Shown here piece after piece: positions 26,560 to 35,440 of a stretch of 64,000 bases of DNA. Under the pieces are notes generated by a model that was not told where the DNA came from, made no database searches, and was given only the letters and a program-made list of their open reading frames with translations. The stretch comes from Mesorhizobium australicum WSM2073 (GTDB lineage Bacteria; Pseudomonadota; Alphaproteobacteria; Rhizobiales; Rhizobiaceae): positions 2,928,001 to 2,992,000 of the forward strand of contig NC_019973.1 of NCBI RefSeq assembly GCF_000230995.2, read 5' to 3'. The position numbers were made by a program, and so were the translations under genes. Position 1 is the first letter of the stretch; each line of letters starts with the position of its first letter.

Positions 26560-27028
26560 ATTGAGGCTCCGCTACGGCGGCCTATTTTCCGTTTGCGAAC
26601 AAAGACGGAAAGCTGCTCCAGCGGAATCACCAATGTTAGCGCATCCGAAAAATCGGGCCGCACACGACTTGGCGCTCGCCACCGCGATTCTGCCGATCTC
26701 TTCGGAAGGCCGCTTCCGCGACACTGTGGGCAGGTCATCGTGGAGCCGTCGCACTGGCCCTGGTGGACGCCGTGAGGGCAGCATTGCCGGCACTTGCCAC
26801 CTGCCCGCCGATCGGAGAGGCAAGAATGCAAGCAGGAGGAATTCGTTTCGGCTAATTCACGCTCCGCCACCGCCGTTGAGAGGGTTGGAAGCGGATCTGT
26901 GTAGGCGGTGGCCTTCACATGCTGCAAGAGAAACACGACTGGGGACATAGCGGGTCGGTGTCACAGCCGACGAGCTGCACGCCCTGGGCTTGCCGCACCT
27001 CAAGCCCCGGGTTCGTCGGTGTCGGTGC
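26560..27028. other. about 470 bases without a recognised gene
   Basis: Several overlapping frames are open on both strands, but none is convincing. One minus-strand frame has a chance-like run of cysteines (see the rejected list). Confidence 0.35.
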
Positions 27029-27331
27029 CTATGTCAGTTCATAGTAGAAATCGCAGATCAGGTCCGCCACCTTGACGGCTTCAAAGTCCGTCATATGGGC
27101 GGTTGTCTCGATGGCGACCGTTTCAATGTCATCCTGGTCGGCGGCAAGAAGGTCCAAAATCCTCGCGAACTTGAACTTGAGCTCGCGGTCGCCCTCGAAT
27201 TCATCGAGCGTGACATGCAAAACATTTAAGTTTGCATGGATCAATCGTGTTTGGATGGGATCGGAAGAAGCGGCTAGCGTGCGAACTGCCGCGAAAAAAT
27301 GCTCGCGCGCATTGGCGTATTTGTCGTCCAT
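27029..27331 (-). CDS. helical hypothetical protein
   Basis: The 100-residue protein starts MDDKYANAREHFFAAVRTLA and continues with RLIHANLNVLHVTLDEFEGD, then an acidic C-terminus ending in VKVADLICDFYYELT. It is all-helical by eye and soluble. ATG 27331 has AAGG 9 bases upstream and the upstream extension is not protein-like. I do not know the family. It lies head-to-head with the ku gene, about 300 bases away. Confidence 0.6.
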   Translation of the reverse strand: MDDKYANAREHFFAAVRTLAASSDPIQTRLIHANLNVLHVTLDEFEGDRELKFKFARILDLLAADQDDIETVAIETTAHMTDFEAVKVADLICDFYYELT

Positions 27332-27572
27332 ATTGTCAAACCTTATGATCAGTCGATGCGCCCTGGACGTGGGCGGGAAGGTCGGCTTAAGCCTTGGCTC
27401 AAACTGAGTCAAATGTGGCGCACGGTGGGCACGTGACCGGCAAACGCCGGTGCCGGCCGCGCATGCTCGAACGAGGCCGGCTACCGGTCCACAGCATTTC
27501 CCGATGATGTCCCGCTGTCGCCCAACCATTCCGGACGGCGGCGACCGAGTAGTAGAGCCCTACTGTGCCGAC

Positions 27573-27598
27573 GGAACGGGTGGCGGCTTCGTGTGTTC
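27573..27598 (+). promoter_or_regulatory. weaker EcfG/RpoE2-type promoter before ku
   Basis: GGAAC (27573-27577), a 16-base spacer and TGTTC (27594-27598) fit the looser GGAAC-N18-TT consensus but not the full CGTT. It is well placed 29-54 bases before the ku start. Stress-sigma control of end-joining genes is reported in Sinorhizobium, which makes it plausible. Confidence 0.4.
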
Positions 27599-27626
27599 TT
27601 ACTGACGGCTGACAAGGAGCAATGTC

Positions 27627-28448
27627 ATGGCGGCACCCCGCGCGGTTTGGAATGGCTTCCTGAAGATCGGGTCGGTTTCGTGCGGCGTAAAGATTGTCGG
27701 TGCAACCAGCGAGGCCTCCAAGATCCATTTCAAGATTTTGAACCGCCAAGATGGGCTGCCCGTCAAAAGCGCGTATGTCGACGAAGAGACTGGCGACATC
27801 GTGGACGGCGAGGACCAGGTCAAGGGTTACGAGGTGGACAAGGACCATTTCATCAAGGTCGAGCCGGATGAGATCAAGAAACTAAAGCTGACATCGGCCC
27901 ACACGCTTGAGGTGGATGCATTTGTCGCAATTGAGGACGTCGACACACGATATCTGGAAAAGCCCTATTATTTGATCCCGGCGGACGGCGCCTCGCTCGA
28001 GGCCTTTTCGGTTCTTCGTGACGCGATGGCGAACAAGCGCGTGGCCGCACGCTCCTGCGTGGTGCTCTATCAGCGCGGGCGCGAGGTGCTGATCCAGCCC
28101 TTCCAGAAGGGCATGCTGCTGACCGAGCTGCGCACTCACAACGAGATGACGTCGGAAAAGACCGTGTTCAATGGCTTGGAAAATCCCAAATACGATGAAG
28201 ACCTTCTTGAGATAGCCGGGCTGTTGATCGACAAGAAAGTCACCAAGTTCGATCCGTCGAAGTTCGAAGACACATATGAGGACGCGTTGATCGCCATGAT
28301 CGACGCTAGGCGCAAGGGCAAAGCGCCGCCCAGGCCCGCGCCCGCGCCAAAAGAGAACGTCATCGACCTGGCCTCGGTGCTTCGCAAGAGCCTTGCCAAG
28401 GAAGGCATCAAGGGCGGCACCAAATCAAAGGGCCGAAAGTCGGCATAG
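27627..28448 (+). CDS. ku: Ku protein of bacterial non-homologous end joining
   Basis: The 273-residue protein is full length for bacterial Ku, the homodimeric ring that threads onto broken DNA ends and recruits LigD. It has the family start APRAVWNGFLKIGSVSCGVK, the core KGYEVDKDHFIKVEPDEI, PYYLIPADGASLEAFSVLRD, the helix region ELRTHNEMTSEKTVF and a basic C-terminal tail (GGTKSKGRKSA) of the kind that binds DNA. GGAGC precedes ATG 27627. Its ligase partner lies at 39888-41666. Confidence 0.9.
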   Translation: MAAPRAVWNGFLKIGSVSCGVKIVGATSEASKIHFKILNRQDGLPVKSAYVDEETGDIVDGEDQVKGYEVDKDHFIKVEPDEIKKLKLTSAHTLEVDAFVAIEDVDTRYLEKPYYLIPADGASLEAFSVLRDAMANKRVAARSCVVLYQRGREVLIQPFQKGMLLTELRTHNEMTSEKTVFNGLENPKYDEDLLEIAGLLIDKKVTKFDPSKFEDTYEDALIAMIDARRKGKAPPRPAPAPKENVIDLASVLRKSLAKEGIKGGTKSKGRKSA

Positions 28449-28602
28449 TGATGGTGCGTAGTCGCGCGTACCCGGTATCAGCTCTGTTTCCGTACGAAAC
28501 CCGCAGGCGACAGATGGATCCGGGTTTGCCGCCGGCGGTGTCTTGTTCGGCCGCCTCTCTTGGTGGAGACTGTGCGGCTCAAAGCTCGTGTCAGGGCGGC
28601 GC

Positions 28603-28850
28603 CTATTCCATGTCTGGGACATCCGCCGATGACAAAGAGGGCTGTGGCGGCCGTCGTCGCCTAATACACGGTCCGCGTCTCGGGTCCAGGCAATCACGCC
28701 GACATGCTTCGAGGCGAGCGTTTTGGCGCTCCTGATCGCCCGCTTCTCGCTTTGCTGATCAGTCTGGCCATCACCCGTGAACAGTTCTCCATCTTGGCTG
28801 CGGTCGATGCCACGACAATGATGAGTTTCGGGTTGTTCTGAGAAGGCGGA
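28603..28850 (-). pseudogene. broken small conserved protein
   Basis: The minus strand shows QQSEKRAIRSAKTLASKHVG followed by VIAWTRDAD in one frame, then, after shifts, ATALFVIG and DVPDME followed by a stop. I recall this order (…AIRSAKxLAxxHxGVIAWxRDAxPxxGEYGPPxxLFxxGDVPDxE) from small rhizobial proteins of unknown function. The frame changes around 28640-28660 mean it is not intact. The family link is from memory and not checked. Confidence 0.5.
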
Positions 28851-29219
28851 TCGCAGTGGGACACCCGGCACAGTCCCAACTTTCGAGCGCGAACATCTCA
28901 GCTGCTGTCGCTGCGGAGATGCGCGCTGCCGCAAGCTCATTGGCGGCCTCGATGGCGCGCTGCTCCTCTTTTGAGGAAGCTCCTTCGATCTCCAGCTGAA
29001 CCTCATCGTTCGGCGCCTGTCGCCAGCGGGCCAATGTAAACGAAATGAGAACAAAGAGTCGGGCACGGCCTTGACGGGGTAGGAATATGTTCCTTATTCG
29101 TGGAATAGATGAGCAGCAGAGCTTGTGCCAAGGCGCCAAACGCGGTCGGGCGACGGCCAGGCTGCCCGGCCGATCTGACCGGAAAGATCCACCCGCCGCG
29201 AACCAAGAGGATGTACAAA
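28851..29219. other. stretch with a possible old coding relic
   Basis: On the minus strand between about 28880 and 29010 a frame reads VQLEIEGASSKEEQRAIEAA and ELAAARISAATAAEMFALES. This looks like genuine helical protein but lacks a start and a proper end. I cannot assign it, and the remaining bases hold nothing I can support. Confidence 0.35.
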
Positions 29220-29561
29220 ATGCACGACCTGATCGCCTTCTTCCAAACGAATGCAGCATTGGTCATCGGCAACCCGATAACGTTTGCCACCTTCTCAGTG
29301 CTGTTCGGGAGCGGAGGATTCATCGCAGGGCGCTACTTTCTGACCGAGCGCATCGCGAACTTGGAAAGCCGGATCATAAGGCGCGATGGAGAAATCGCAG
29401 CGCTGAAAACTGGAGGTAGGAAAAAGGCTGAAGAGCCGTCGCTCATCCCAATAATCGGCACGTCGGTGATTGAGAGCAATGCAACGCCGCTGCTGGGAAA
29501 ATGGCCGGACCGGCGCCAATCAGGGAAACTGTCAGCGCCGCCACGGCAACGTCGTGCCTAA
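29220..29561 (+). CDS. small membrane-anchored protein with coiled coil
   Basis: The 113-residue product starts MHDLIAFFQTNAALVIGNPI. One hydrophobic segment (FATFSVLFGSGGFIAGRYFL) is followed by a heptad-like helix (ERIANLESRIIRRDGEIAAL) and a basic tail. The layout is membrane anchor plus cytoplasmic coiled coil. ATG 29220 has AAGAGG 10 bases upstream; ATG 29211 is possible. The function is unknown. Confidence 0.5.
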   Translation: MHDLIAFFQTNAALVIGNPITFATFSVLFGSGGFIAGRYFLTERIANLESRIIRRDGEIAALKTGGRKKAEEPSLIPIIGTSVIESNATPLLGKWPDRRQSGKLSAPPRQRRA

Positions 29562-29707
29562 CAATCTGGCTGATTAGGACCCGTTTAGATCAACGTTCAA
29601 CCAGCGAGAAACCATGTCTCGCTTCGTGAGACAGCCCGCCGCCGTTCCGCCGCAATGCCGCAGCACTTGGCGCGGTCGGCCCTCGCGGCCTCAAGGAGGT
29701 TCCTCAG

Positions 29708-30025
29708 ATGAGACTCAACAAAGCGGTTTTGGCTGTCCTGATGACGGCAGCTCTGGCAGGCTGCGAAACGCAGACGGAGGGCCAGCAGCGGGCAACTACG
29801 GGCGCTCTGCTTGGCGGCGCCGGCGGCGCCCTGGTCGGCCAGGCTATTGGCGGCAACACGAAGAGCACCGTGATCGGCGCGGCCGGCGGCGCGTTGCTAG
29901 GAGCAGTGGTCGGCTCCGCCACCACCCCGCAGCGTCGTGAGGATCAGCTCTGCCGGTACCAGGACCGCTACGGCCGAATTTATACCGCGCCGTGCGATGA
30001 CCGGTACTATAACGGCAATTATTGA
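29708..30025 (+). CDS. glycine-zipper outer-membrane lipoprotein (YMGG type)
   Basis: The 105-residue protein has a lipoprotein signal with lipobox LAGC (about residue 18, lipidated Cys). Two glycine-zipper blocks follow, GALLGGAGGALVGQAIGG and TVIGAAGGALLGAVVGSA, and then the C-terminal TPQRREDQLCRYQDRYGRI with the ending DDRYYNGNY. Glycine-zipper lipoproteins pack tightly into membranes; the role is unknown. AAGGAGG precedes ATG 29708. A decayed paralogue lies at 4157-4357. Confidence 0.85.
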   Translation: MRLNKAVLAVLMTAALAGCETQTEGQQRATTGALLGGAGGALVGQAIGGNTKSTVIGAAGGALLGAVVGSATTPQRREDQLCRYQDRYGRIYTAPCDDRYYNGNY

Positions 30026-30058
30026 GAAGGCGCGGTAGGCTCGCTCGATGGTATGTTA

Positions 30059-30082
30059 ATGCGCCACGCATCTGTGGCGCAT
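30059..30082 (+). terminator. strong hairpin after the lipoprotein gene
   Basis: ATGCGCCAC and GTGGCGCAT pair over 9 bp around a 6-base loop, 33 bases after the lipoprotein stop. No T tract follows, so it may be a transcript-end protecting stem rather than an intrinsic terminator. Confidence 0.45.
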
Positions 30083-30376
30083 GAACAGAGACACCGCTGT
30101 GCCTGTACAGGAGGGGCACATGCGAGGCGGTTGACTGGGTATCTGGTCGGGATTTGCTTGGCCATTGTGAGCCAATCAGGTCCTGGGCCAATGCGATGTT
30201 ACGATTTGCGCAAGGGCCAGATCGAACTGAATCGGGACAACTCCGACGTCGGACGCCGGCCCGAGACCGTTCAGCGCCCGTCCCCGCCAGGTGAGGTCAG
30301 CAGCCAGGTGTTCGGCAAGCCATGGCGAAGGATTTCGAGGTGATGCCGGCTCCCGCTTCCTGGCAGGCCGACGGGT

Positions 30377-31855
30377 TTATGACAAAGTCCGTACCTGCTC
30401 GATGGCCTGGCGCAGACGTCGGATTCCCGCTTCGCTGTCGGCCTTGTTGCAGGCGGCATAGCCAAGCACGAGGCCATTCCCGGAGGATGACCAGTAATAT
30501 TTCGAAAGCGGCGATGCGTTGACACCGAGTTTGTCGGCGCATTGCACGACCGCCCGATCGTCGCAACTTCCGTGAAGCGAAGCAACGACCTGGATTCCGG
30601 CTTCCGCCGCCGAAAGGGTCATGTGATCGGCCAGTTCGGTCTGGCACAATTCGTAGAAAAGCTTGCGGCGCTCGGCGTAGATGCGCCGCATGCGCTTCAG
30701 ATGGCGGGTCATGTGGCCTTCATCGATGAAATCGGCCAGTGCTGCCTGCAGCAGGAGGGGCGCGAACTGCCCAGTGGTGCTCAGCGCATGCGGAATGCCC
30801 TCGCACAAGGCGGCGGGCAGGACCATGAACCCCAGCCTGAGCGCCGGAAACAGCAACTTGGCAAACGTACCGACATAGATGACCCGGTCCGCGCAATCCA
30901 TGCTCTGTATGGCGGGCACCGGCCTTCCTTGAAATCTGTACTCACCGTCGAAATCATCTTCAATGATCCAGGAATTGTTGCGCTCGGCGATTTCGAACAG
31001 CCGCAGCCGCTGGTCCATGCGCATCGTGATTCCCAAGGGGTGCTGGCAGGCGGGCGTCACATAGATCAGGCGCGGTGAAATCTCGGGCTGGCTCATTTGC
31101 CATCCATCGCGGTCGACAACAAGCGGCACAATGTTGGCGCCAGCGACGGTGAAGGTTGCCTTGGCCGCGTAGTAGCCCGGTTCCTCCAGCCAGACTGTGT
31201 CGCCCGGATCGAGCAGCAGACGCGCCAGCAGATCGAACGCCGCCTGCGCCCCCGTCGTTACGACGATCTGTTCGGGAGAACATCGCACCCCTCTGGCCGA
31301 GGTCAGGTAGCCGGCAATCGCCTCCTTGAGCGCCGGCAGGCCGGTCACATGATAGGTGCCGAACAACATGTCGGCGCCAAACGTTGCCCGGCGTGCGAGC
31401 AGCCTACCCCAGACGCCAAACGGGAAGTTTTGTGGGTCCGGCATGCCCGGATGAAAGGCGAAGCGCCCTGGCGCTCCATGATGGAAGGGTTGCTGCATCA
31501 GGCTCTCGCCGCGCCTCGAAAGCGGGCGGCGGATCGCTACGGCCGTGGGTTTGCCACCTTGATCGGTCGAGTTCACGGGCAGGTCGATGACCACCGGTCG
31601 CGCGCCCTGCCGGTTCGTAAGATAACCTTCCGTCGCCAGTTGGTCATACGCAGCCACGATAGTGTTGCGGGCGAGGCCCAGATCCTCAGCCAGCGCGCGC
31701 GTCGACGGCAATTCCGATCCCGGTGCCAGACGACGCTCACGGATCATCGCGGCAATCTGCCTGTAGAGCTGGCGATGAATCGGTTCATCCACAGCCCGAT
31801 TGATCATCAGCGCGTCCATCGGAAAGCCTTGGCGCTTACGCCTCGATAGCTGCAT
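30377..31855 (-). CDS. MocR/PdxR-type regulator (GntR domain fused to aminotransferase fold)
   Basis: The 492-residue protein has a GntR winged helix at residues 20-90 (IHRQLYRQIAAMIRERRLAP, STRALAEDLGLARNTIVAAY). A complete fold-type I aminotransferase-like domain follows, including IVVTTGAQAAFDLLARLLLD, PACQHPLGITM, SWIIEDDFDGEYRF and the PLP-lysine region YVGTFAKLLFPALRLGF. Members sense PLP or PLP adducts and usually activate a divergent operon. Here the divergent operon begins with IolE/MocC. The family name comes from the rhizopine regulator MocR of Sinorhizobium. ATG 31819 is an alternative start. Confidence 0.85.
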   Translation of the reverse strand: MQLSRRKRQGFPMDALMINRAVDEPIHRQLYRQIAAMIRERRLAPGSELPSTRALAEDLGLARNTIVAAYDQLATEGYLTNRQGARPVVIDLPVNSTDQGGKPTAVAIRRPLSRRGESLMQQPFHHGAPGRFAFHPGMPDPQNFPFGVWGRLLARRATFGADMLFGTYHVTGLPALKEAIAGYLTSARGVRCSPEQIVVTTGAQAAFDLLARLLLDPGDTVWLEEPGYYAAKATFTVAGANIVPLVVDRDGWQMSQPEISPRLIYVTPACQHPLGITMRMDQRLRLFEIAERNNSWIIEDDFDGEYRFQGRPVPAIQSMDCADRVIYVGTFAKLLFPALRLGFMVLPAALCEGIPHALSTTGQFAPLLLQAALADFIDEGHMTRHLKRMRRIYAERRKLFYELCQTELADHMTLSAAEAGIQVVASLHGSCDDRAVVQCADKLGVNASPLSKYYWSSSGNGLVLGYAACNKADSEAGIRRLRQAIEQVRTLS

Positions 31856-31906
31856 GGGAAAAGCCTCGCGGGATGAGAGCGGATCGAGCTTAGACGAGCG
31901 CCGCGC

Positions 31907-31931
31907 GAAGTGAAACTGGCACCTTCACTTC
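31907..31931. promoter_or_regulatory. candidate operator: 8-bp inverted repeat
   Basis: GAAGTGAA, a 9-base spacer and TTCACTTC form a perfect inverted repeat in the 230-base divergent region, 52 bases before the MocR-type gene start. The 17-base centre-to-centre distance suits a dimeric winged-helix regulator. Binding by the adjacent regulator is an inference. Confidence 0.5.
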
Positions 31932-32087
31932 TCACCGAACTGGCTCTCGCGATGGAGACAGATCGGCGCTTAAATGAAAGGAAGAGGGAACAACGGGCCC
32001 AGACACCACGAGCCGACGCCTTCATCGACCTGATTGGTTTTGATGAGGCACCGCCAGCAAATGGCCCGGCCTGTCCGATGAGGAACG

Positions 32088-32999
32088 ATGATGGCTGTCT
32101 GCATAGGCATAAATCCGATTACCTGGAGCAATGACGATGTGCCCGAGCTGGGCGGAGATACCCCACTCGAGGTCTGCCTTTCCGAAACGGCCGAAGCCGG
32201 CTACGCGGGAACGGAACTCGGCGGCAAGTTCCCGCGTGCCAGCAAGGACCTCGCCGTGGCTCTCGCGACCCATGGTCTTAGACTGGTCTCCGGCTGGTAC
32301 GATGGCCGGATCTGCGAAAAGGAGGTCGAGGAGGAGTTCGACGCCATCCTGCCGCATCTGACGCTGCTGCGCGACCTCGGCGCCAAGCACGTCGTCTACG
32401 CCGATACGTCGCGTGGCCGCCATGGCGCCATTCACGATCCGATCTCGCAGCGTCCCAAGCTCGCCGACGACGAGTGGAGATCCTACGGCAAGAAGATAAC
32501 GCGACTGGCTGAACGGGTCGCCGATTTTGGCGTTGGCATGGCCTTTCACCACCACATGGGGACAATCGTCGAGACGGATCACGAGATCGGCAGGCTGATG
32601 GCCGGTTCAGGGCAAGCCGTTGGCCTCCTCTATGACACCGGCCATTGCCTGTTTTCCGGCGGCGATCCCGAGACGTTGCTGCGGCGTCACATCGGCCGCG
32701 TCGTTCACGTGCATTGCAAGGATGTGCGGCCCGATGTGCTGAAGCGCGCTCGCGCCCTGGATATGAGTTTCATGGGCGCGGTGATGGAAGGCATCTTCAC
32801 TGTGCCCGGCGATGGGGCAATCGACTATTCGACGCTTTTGCGGGTGCTGGCTGACAATGGCTATGCCGGCTGGCTGGTTGTCGAGGCCGAACAGGATCCG
32901 AGTAAGGCCCATCCCCTTACCTATGCAAGGATGGGCTATCGCAACCTGCACGACCTGGCCCTCAGAGTCGGTTTCCAGGTCGAGGAACGGGAGAACTGA
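32088..32999 (+). CDS. iolE: IolE/MocC-family inosose dehydratase
   Basis: This 303-residue TIM-barrel protein of the AP-endonuclease-2/xylose-isomerase-like superfamily starts CIGINPITWSNDDVPELGGD. It shows the IolE/MocC signatures TELGGKFPR, MAFHHHMGTIVETDHEI, LLYDTGHCLFSGGDP, VVHVHCKDVRP and VPGDGAIDY. The metal-binding Glu/Asp/His set is visible (E in TELG, D in YDTGH, H in HVHCKD, E near the end in VVEAEQDP). It dehydrates 2-keto-myo-inositol or a close relative. It is the first gene of a seven-gene operon. Confidence 0.85.
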   Translation: MMAVCIGINPITWSNDDVPELGGDTPLEVCLSETAEAGYAGTELGGKFPRASKDLAVALATHGLRLVSGWYDGRICEKEVEEEFDAILPHLTLLRDLGAKHVVYADTSRGRHGAIHDPISQRPKLADDEWRSYGKKITRLAERVADFGVGMAFHHHMGTIVETDHEIGRLMAGSGQAVGLLYDTGHCLFSGGDPETLLRRHIGRVVHVHCKDVRPDVLKRARALDMSFMGAVMEGIFTVPGDGAIDYSTLLRVLADNGYAGWLVVEAEQDPSKAHPLTYARMGYRNLHDLALRVGFQVEEREN

Positions 33000-33027
33000 T
33001 ACGCTTAGGGCGCGCTGGGGAGCGGCA

Positions 33028-34119
33028 ATGAGTTCTGTCCTGTACCAAAGTGTGGTCAAGAACTACGGCGCGCTGAACGTCTTGCGCTCGCTTGACCTCG
33101 CAGTCCCCGACCACATGTTCCTGGCGCTGCTCGGTCCTTCGGGTTGCGGCAAGACGACGGCGTTGCGCATCCTTGCCGGTCTCGACATGCCGAGCGCCGG
33201 CAAGCTCTTCATCGGCGAGCGTGACGTGACCCGGCTGCAGCCGCGCGACCGCGACATCGCCATGGTCTTCCAGAGCTATGCGCTCTATCCGCAGATGACC
33301 GTCGGTGAGAACATCGGCTATCCCCTTTGGATTCGCGGCATGCCGGATGCCTCGCGCCGCGCCAAGGTCGACGAAGTCGCCGCGGTCCTCGAGATCGGCC
33401 ACCTGCTCGATCGCCGGCCGCGCCAGCTTTCGGGCGGGCAGAGGCAGCGCGTGGCGCTTGCGCGCGCCATTGTTCGCGATCCGGCCGCTTTCCTGATGGA
33501 CGAGCCGCTGTCGAACCTTGACGCACGCCTGCGCCTGACCATGCGCGGCGAGATCAAGCGGCTTTGCCAGCGGCTTGGCGCAACAACCCTCTACGTCACG
33601 CACGATCAGGTCGAGGCCTTGACCATGGCCGACTTCGTCGCGGTCATGCACGCCGGTGAACTGCAGCAGATGGCGCCGCCGGCCGATATCTACGACCGCC
33701 CGGCCAACCGTTTCGTTGCCACCTTCGTCGGCAACCCGCCGATGAACATTCTGCCGGTCGCGCTTGCTGAACAATGCATCGCAGTCGGCGGAGCAATGGT
33801 TCCGATACAGGTGCCCCGGCTGGCGACATGCCGCGCTGCCCGCGCGGTCGAGATCGGGCTGCGGCCCGAAGACATGAGTGTTGCAGCACCCGGCACGCGG
33901 GCCACGTTGCCCGGCGAGATCTATGTCGTCGAACCGATGGGCAACGAGACCTTGGTCAATGTCCGCATCGGCAGCGTCAATGTCTCGGTTCGTGCCGGCC
34001 GCGACTTCAGGGGGAAGGTGGGCGCCAACATCGGGCTCACTTTCGATGTGTCGAATGCATGCTTCTTCAATTCCGCCGGCCTGACGGTCGTCCACAGGGT
34101 CAACAGTGATGGAGAGTGA
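33028..34119 (+). CDS. sugar ABC transporter ATPase (UgpC/MalK type)
   Basis: The 363-residue ATPase has Walker [11 protein letters not shown]-loop [15 protein letters not shown], signature [15 protein letters not shown], Walker B/D-loop [13 protein letters not shown] and switch VTHDQVEA. A MalK-type C-terminal regulatory domain follows, with [12 protein letters not shown] and a TOBE-like end. The Q-loop and MalK tail place it in the carbohydrate CUT1 importers. ATG 33028 follows GGGGAGCGGCA. It belongs with the binding protein and permeases that follow, and could also power the ATPase-less transporter at 49-52 kb. Confidence 0.9.
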   Translation: MSSVLYQSVVKNYGALNVLRSLDLAVPDHMFLALLGPSGCGKTTALRILAGLDMPSAGKLFIGERDVTRLQPRDRDIAMVFQSYALYPQMTVGENIGYPLWIRGMPDASRRAKVDEVAAVLEIGHLLDRRPRQLSGGQRQRVALARAIVRDPAAFLMDEPLSNLDARLRLTMRGEIKRLCQRLGATTLYVTHDQVEALTMADFVAVMHAGELQQMAPPADIYDRPANRFVATFVGNPPMNILPVALAEQCIAVGGAMVPIQVPRLATCRAARAVEIGLRPEDMSVAAPGTRATLPGEIYVVEPMGNETLVNVRIGSVNVSVRAGRDFRGKVGANIGLTFDVSNACFFNSAGLTVVHRVNSDGE

Positions 34120-34120
34120 A

Positions 34121-35440
34121 ATGACGCAGTCCAGCATTAGCAGACTTACTCGCCGTACCGTGCTCAAGGGGGGAATTGGCCTTGCACTTGCCACGACGGC
34201 CCTTACCGCACTGGGCCTGCCTGTCCCGGCGAGCGCCGCCGGGAAGAAGGTGATCATTGGGGCCTTCGCCGATGGCGGCCTGACGCCGTTCAAACAGAAG
34301 ATCATCCCACTGGCCAAGGATGCCGGCTTCGACATTGAATTCCTCGAGGATGAATATGGCGTAACGCTGGAGAAGTGGTTCGCCGACGCCAAGAACAGCG
34401 CCGGCCAGTACGACCTCTATCTTCTCGATGATCCATGGGTGCCGCAGTTCGGCGCCGCCAATGTGCTCGAGGATCTTGGAGCGGCCGGCATCGATGGCGG
34501 CGACAAGGACTGGATCGGCTCGATGATCGACATGGGCTACTGGCCGCCTCAGAAAGGCCCGCGCGTGAAGGGTTTTGAAACCGCCGCGCCGGCGCTCATC
34601 TGCGTGCCGTTCGTCGGTGATCTGCAGACGCTGACTTACCGCAACGATGTCTACACAGGCGGCGCGCCGAAAACCTGGGACGAGGTCATCGCAAAGGGCA
34701 AGGAAGGCGTGGCGGCGGGCAAAATCAAATATCCGGTCGTCTTCCGTGGCGTTTCCGGCAATCCGATCGTGACCAGTTGGTACCCGGTCTTCCTGTCGTT
34801 CGGTGGTTCCTTCTTCGACGACAAATGGAACCCGGTCTTCAATTCCGCCGAAGGCAAAGCCTCGGCCGAATTCTTCGTCGGCACCATGAAGCAAAACGCG
34901 CCGAGCGGCGTCGTCGAGTTCGACTCGGACCAGGAAGGCGCGGCGATCCTCGGCGGCGAAGCAGGTGCTATCATCCAATATTCCGGCAATGCGCTGAAGG
35001 CCGACGATCCGACGCAGACAAAGGTGGCTGGCAAGCTCGACTTCGGAGTCGTGCCGAAGCAGACTGCGGCGATTGCCCAGATGGGTATCTTCATTGCCGG
35101 CATTCCGAAATCGGCGCCCAACAAGGCCAACTCGGTCGAGTTCCTGAAATGGTATGTCAGCGCCGGCGTCCAGGCCAAGCTGTCGGAAGCAGGCTCCATC
35201 CCGGTCAAACGGAGCGCCTTCGGCGTCGCCAAGCCCGGCAACCGGCTGATCCCCGTCGCCTTGCAGCAGCTCGACGCTGGCGCGCTGCCGAGGCCGCGCA
35301 CGCCAGATTGGGCCAAGGTTGAGGAACTGCTCGGCATCGAGCTCAACAAGGCGCTCCAGGCTGGCTCGGGTGGTGGGGCCGCATTGGACACCGCCGCCAA
35401 GCAGGTCAAGGATTACCTGTCTTCGGTCGGCTATTACTGA
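34121..35440 (+). CDS. sugar ABC transporter substrate-binding protein (CUT1), Tat-like signal
   Basis: The 439-residue protein has a twin-arginine signal (RLTRRTVLKGGIGLALATTA) before ASAAGKK, so it may be exported folded. The mature part is a family 1 extracellular solute-binding protein: KKVIIGAFADGGLTPFKQK, LYLLDDPWVPQFGAANVLED, YGVTLEKWFADAK, AGAIIQYSGNAL and a C-terminal lobe. The ligand is probably an inositol-like polyol or amino-polyol, judging from the enzymes. ATG 34121 follows GGAGAGTGAA and sits just after the ATPase stop. Confidence 0.85.
   Translation: MTQSSISRLTRRTVLKGGIGLALATTALTALGLPVPASAAGKKVIIGAFADGGLTPFKQKIIPLAKDAGFDIEFLEDEYGVTLEKWFADAKNSAGQYDLYLLDDPWVPQFGAANVLEDLGAAGIDGGDKDWIGSMIDMGYWPPQKGPRVKGFETAAPALICVPFVGDLQTLTYRNDVYTGGAPKTWDEVIAKGKEGVAAGKIKYPVVFRGVSGNPIVTSWYPVFLSFGGSFFDDKWNPVFNSAEGKASAEFFVGTMKQNAPSGVVEFDSDQEGAAILGGEAGAIIQYSGNALKADDPTQTKVAGKLDFGVVPKQTAAIAQMGIFIAGIPKSAPNKANSVEFLKWYVSAGVQAKLSEAGSIPVKRSAFGVAKPGNRLIPVALQQLDAGALPRPRTPDWAKVEELLGIELNKALQAGSGGGAALDTAAKQVKDYLSSVGYY

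Noticed and set aside
26556..26948. A minus-strand frame with several CxxC-like cysteines (CRQCC, CPQCRG)
   Set aside because: It has no ribosome site, no consistent domain and competes with equally open frames on the plus strand.
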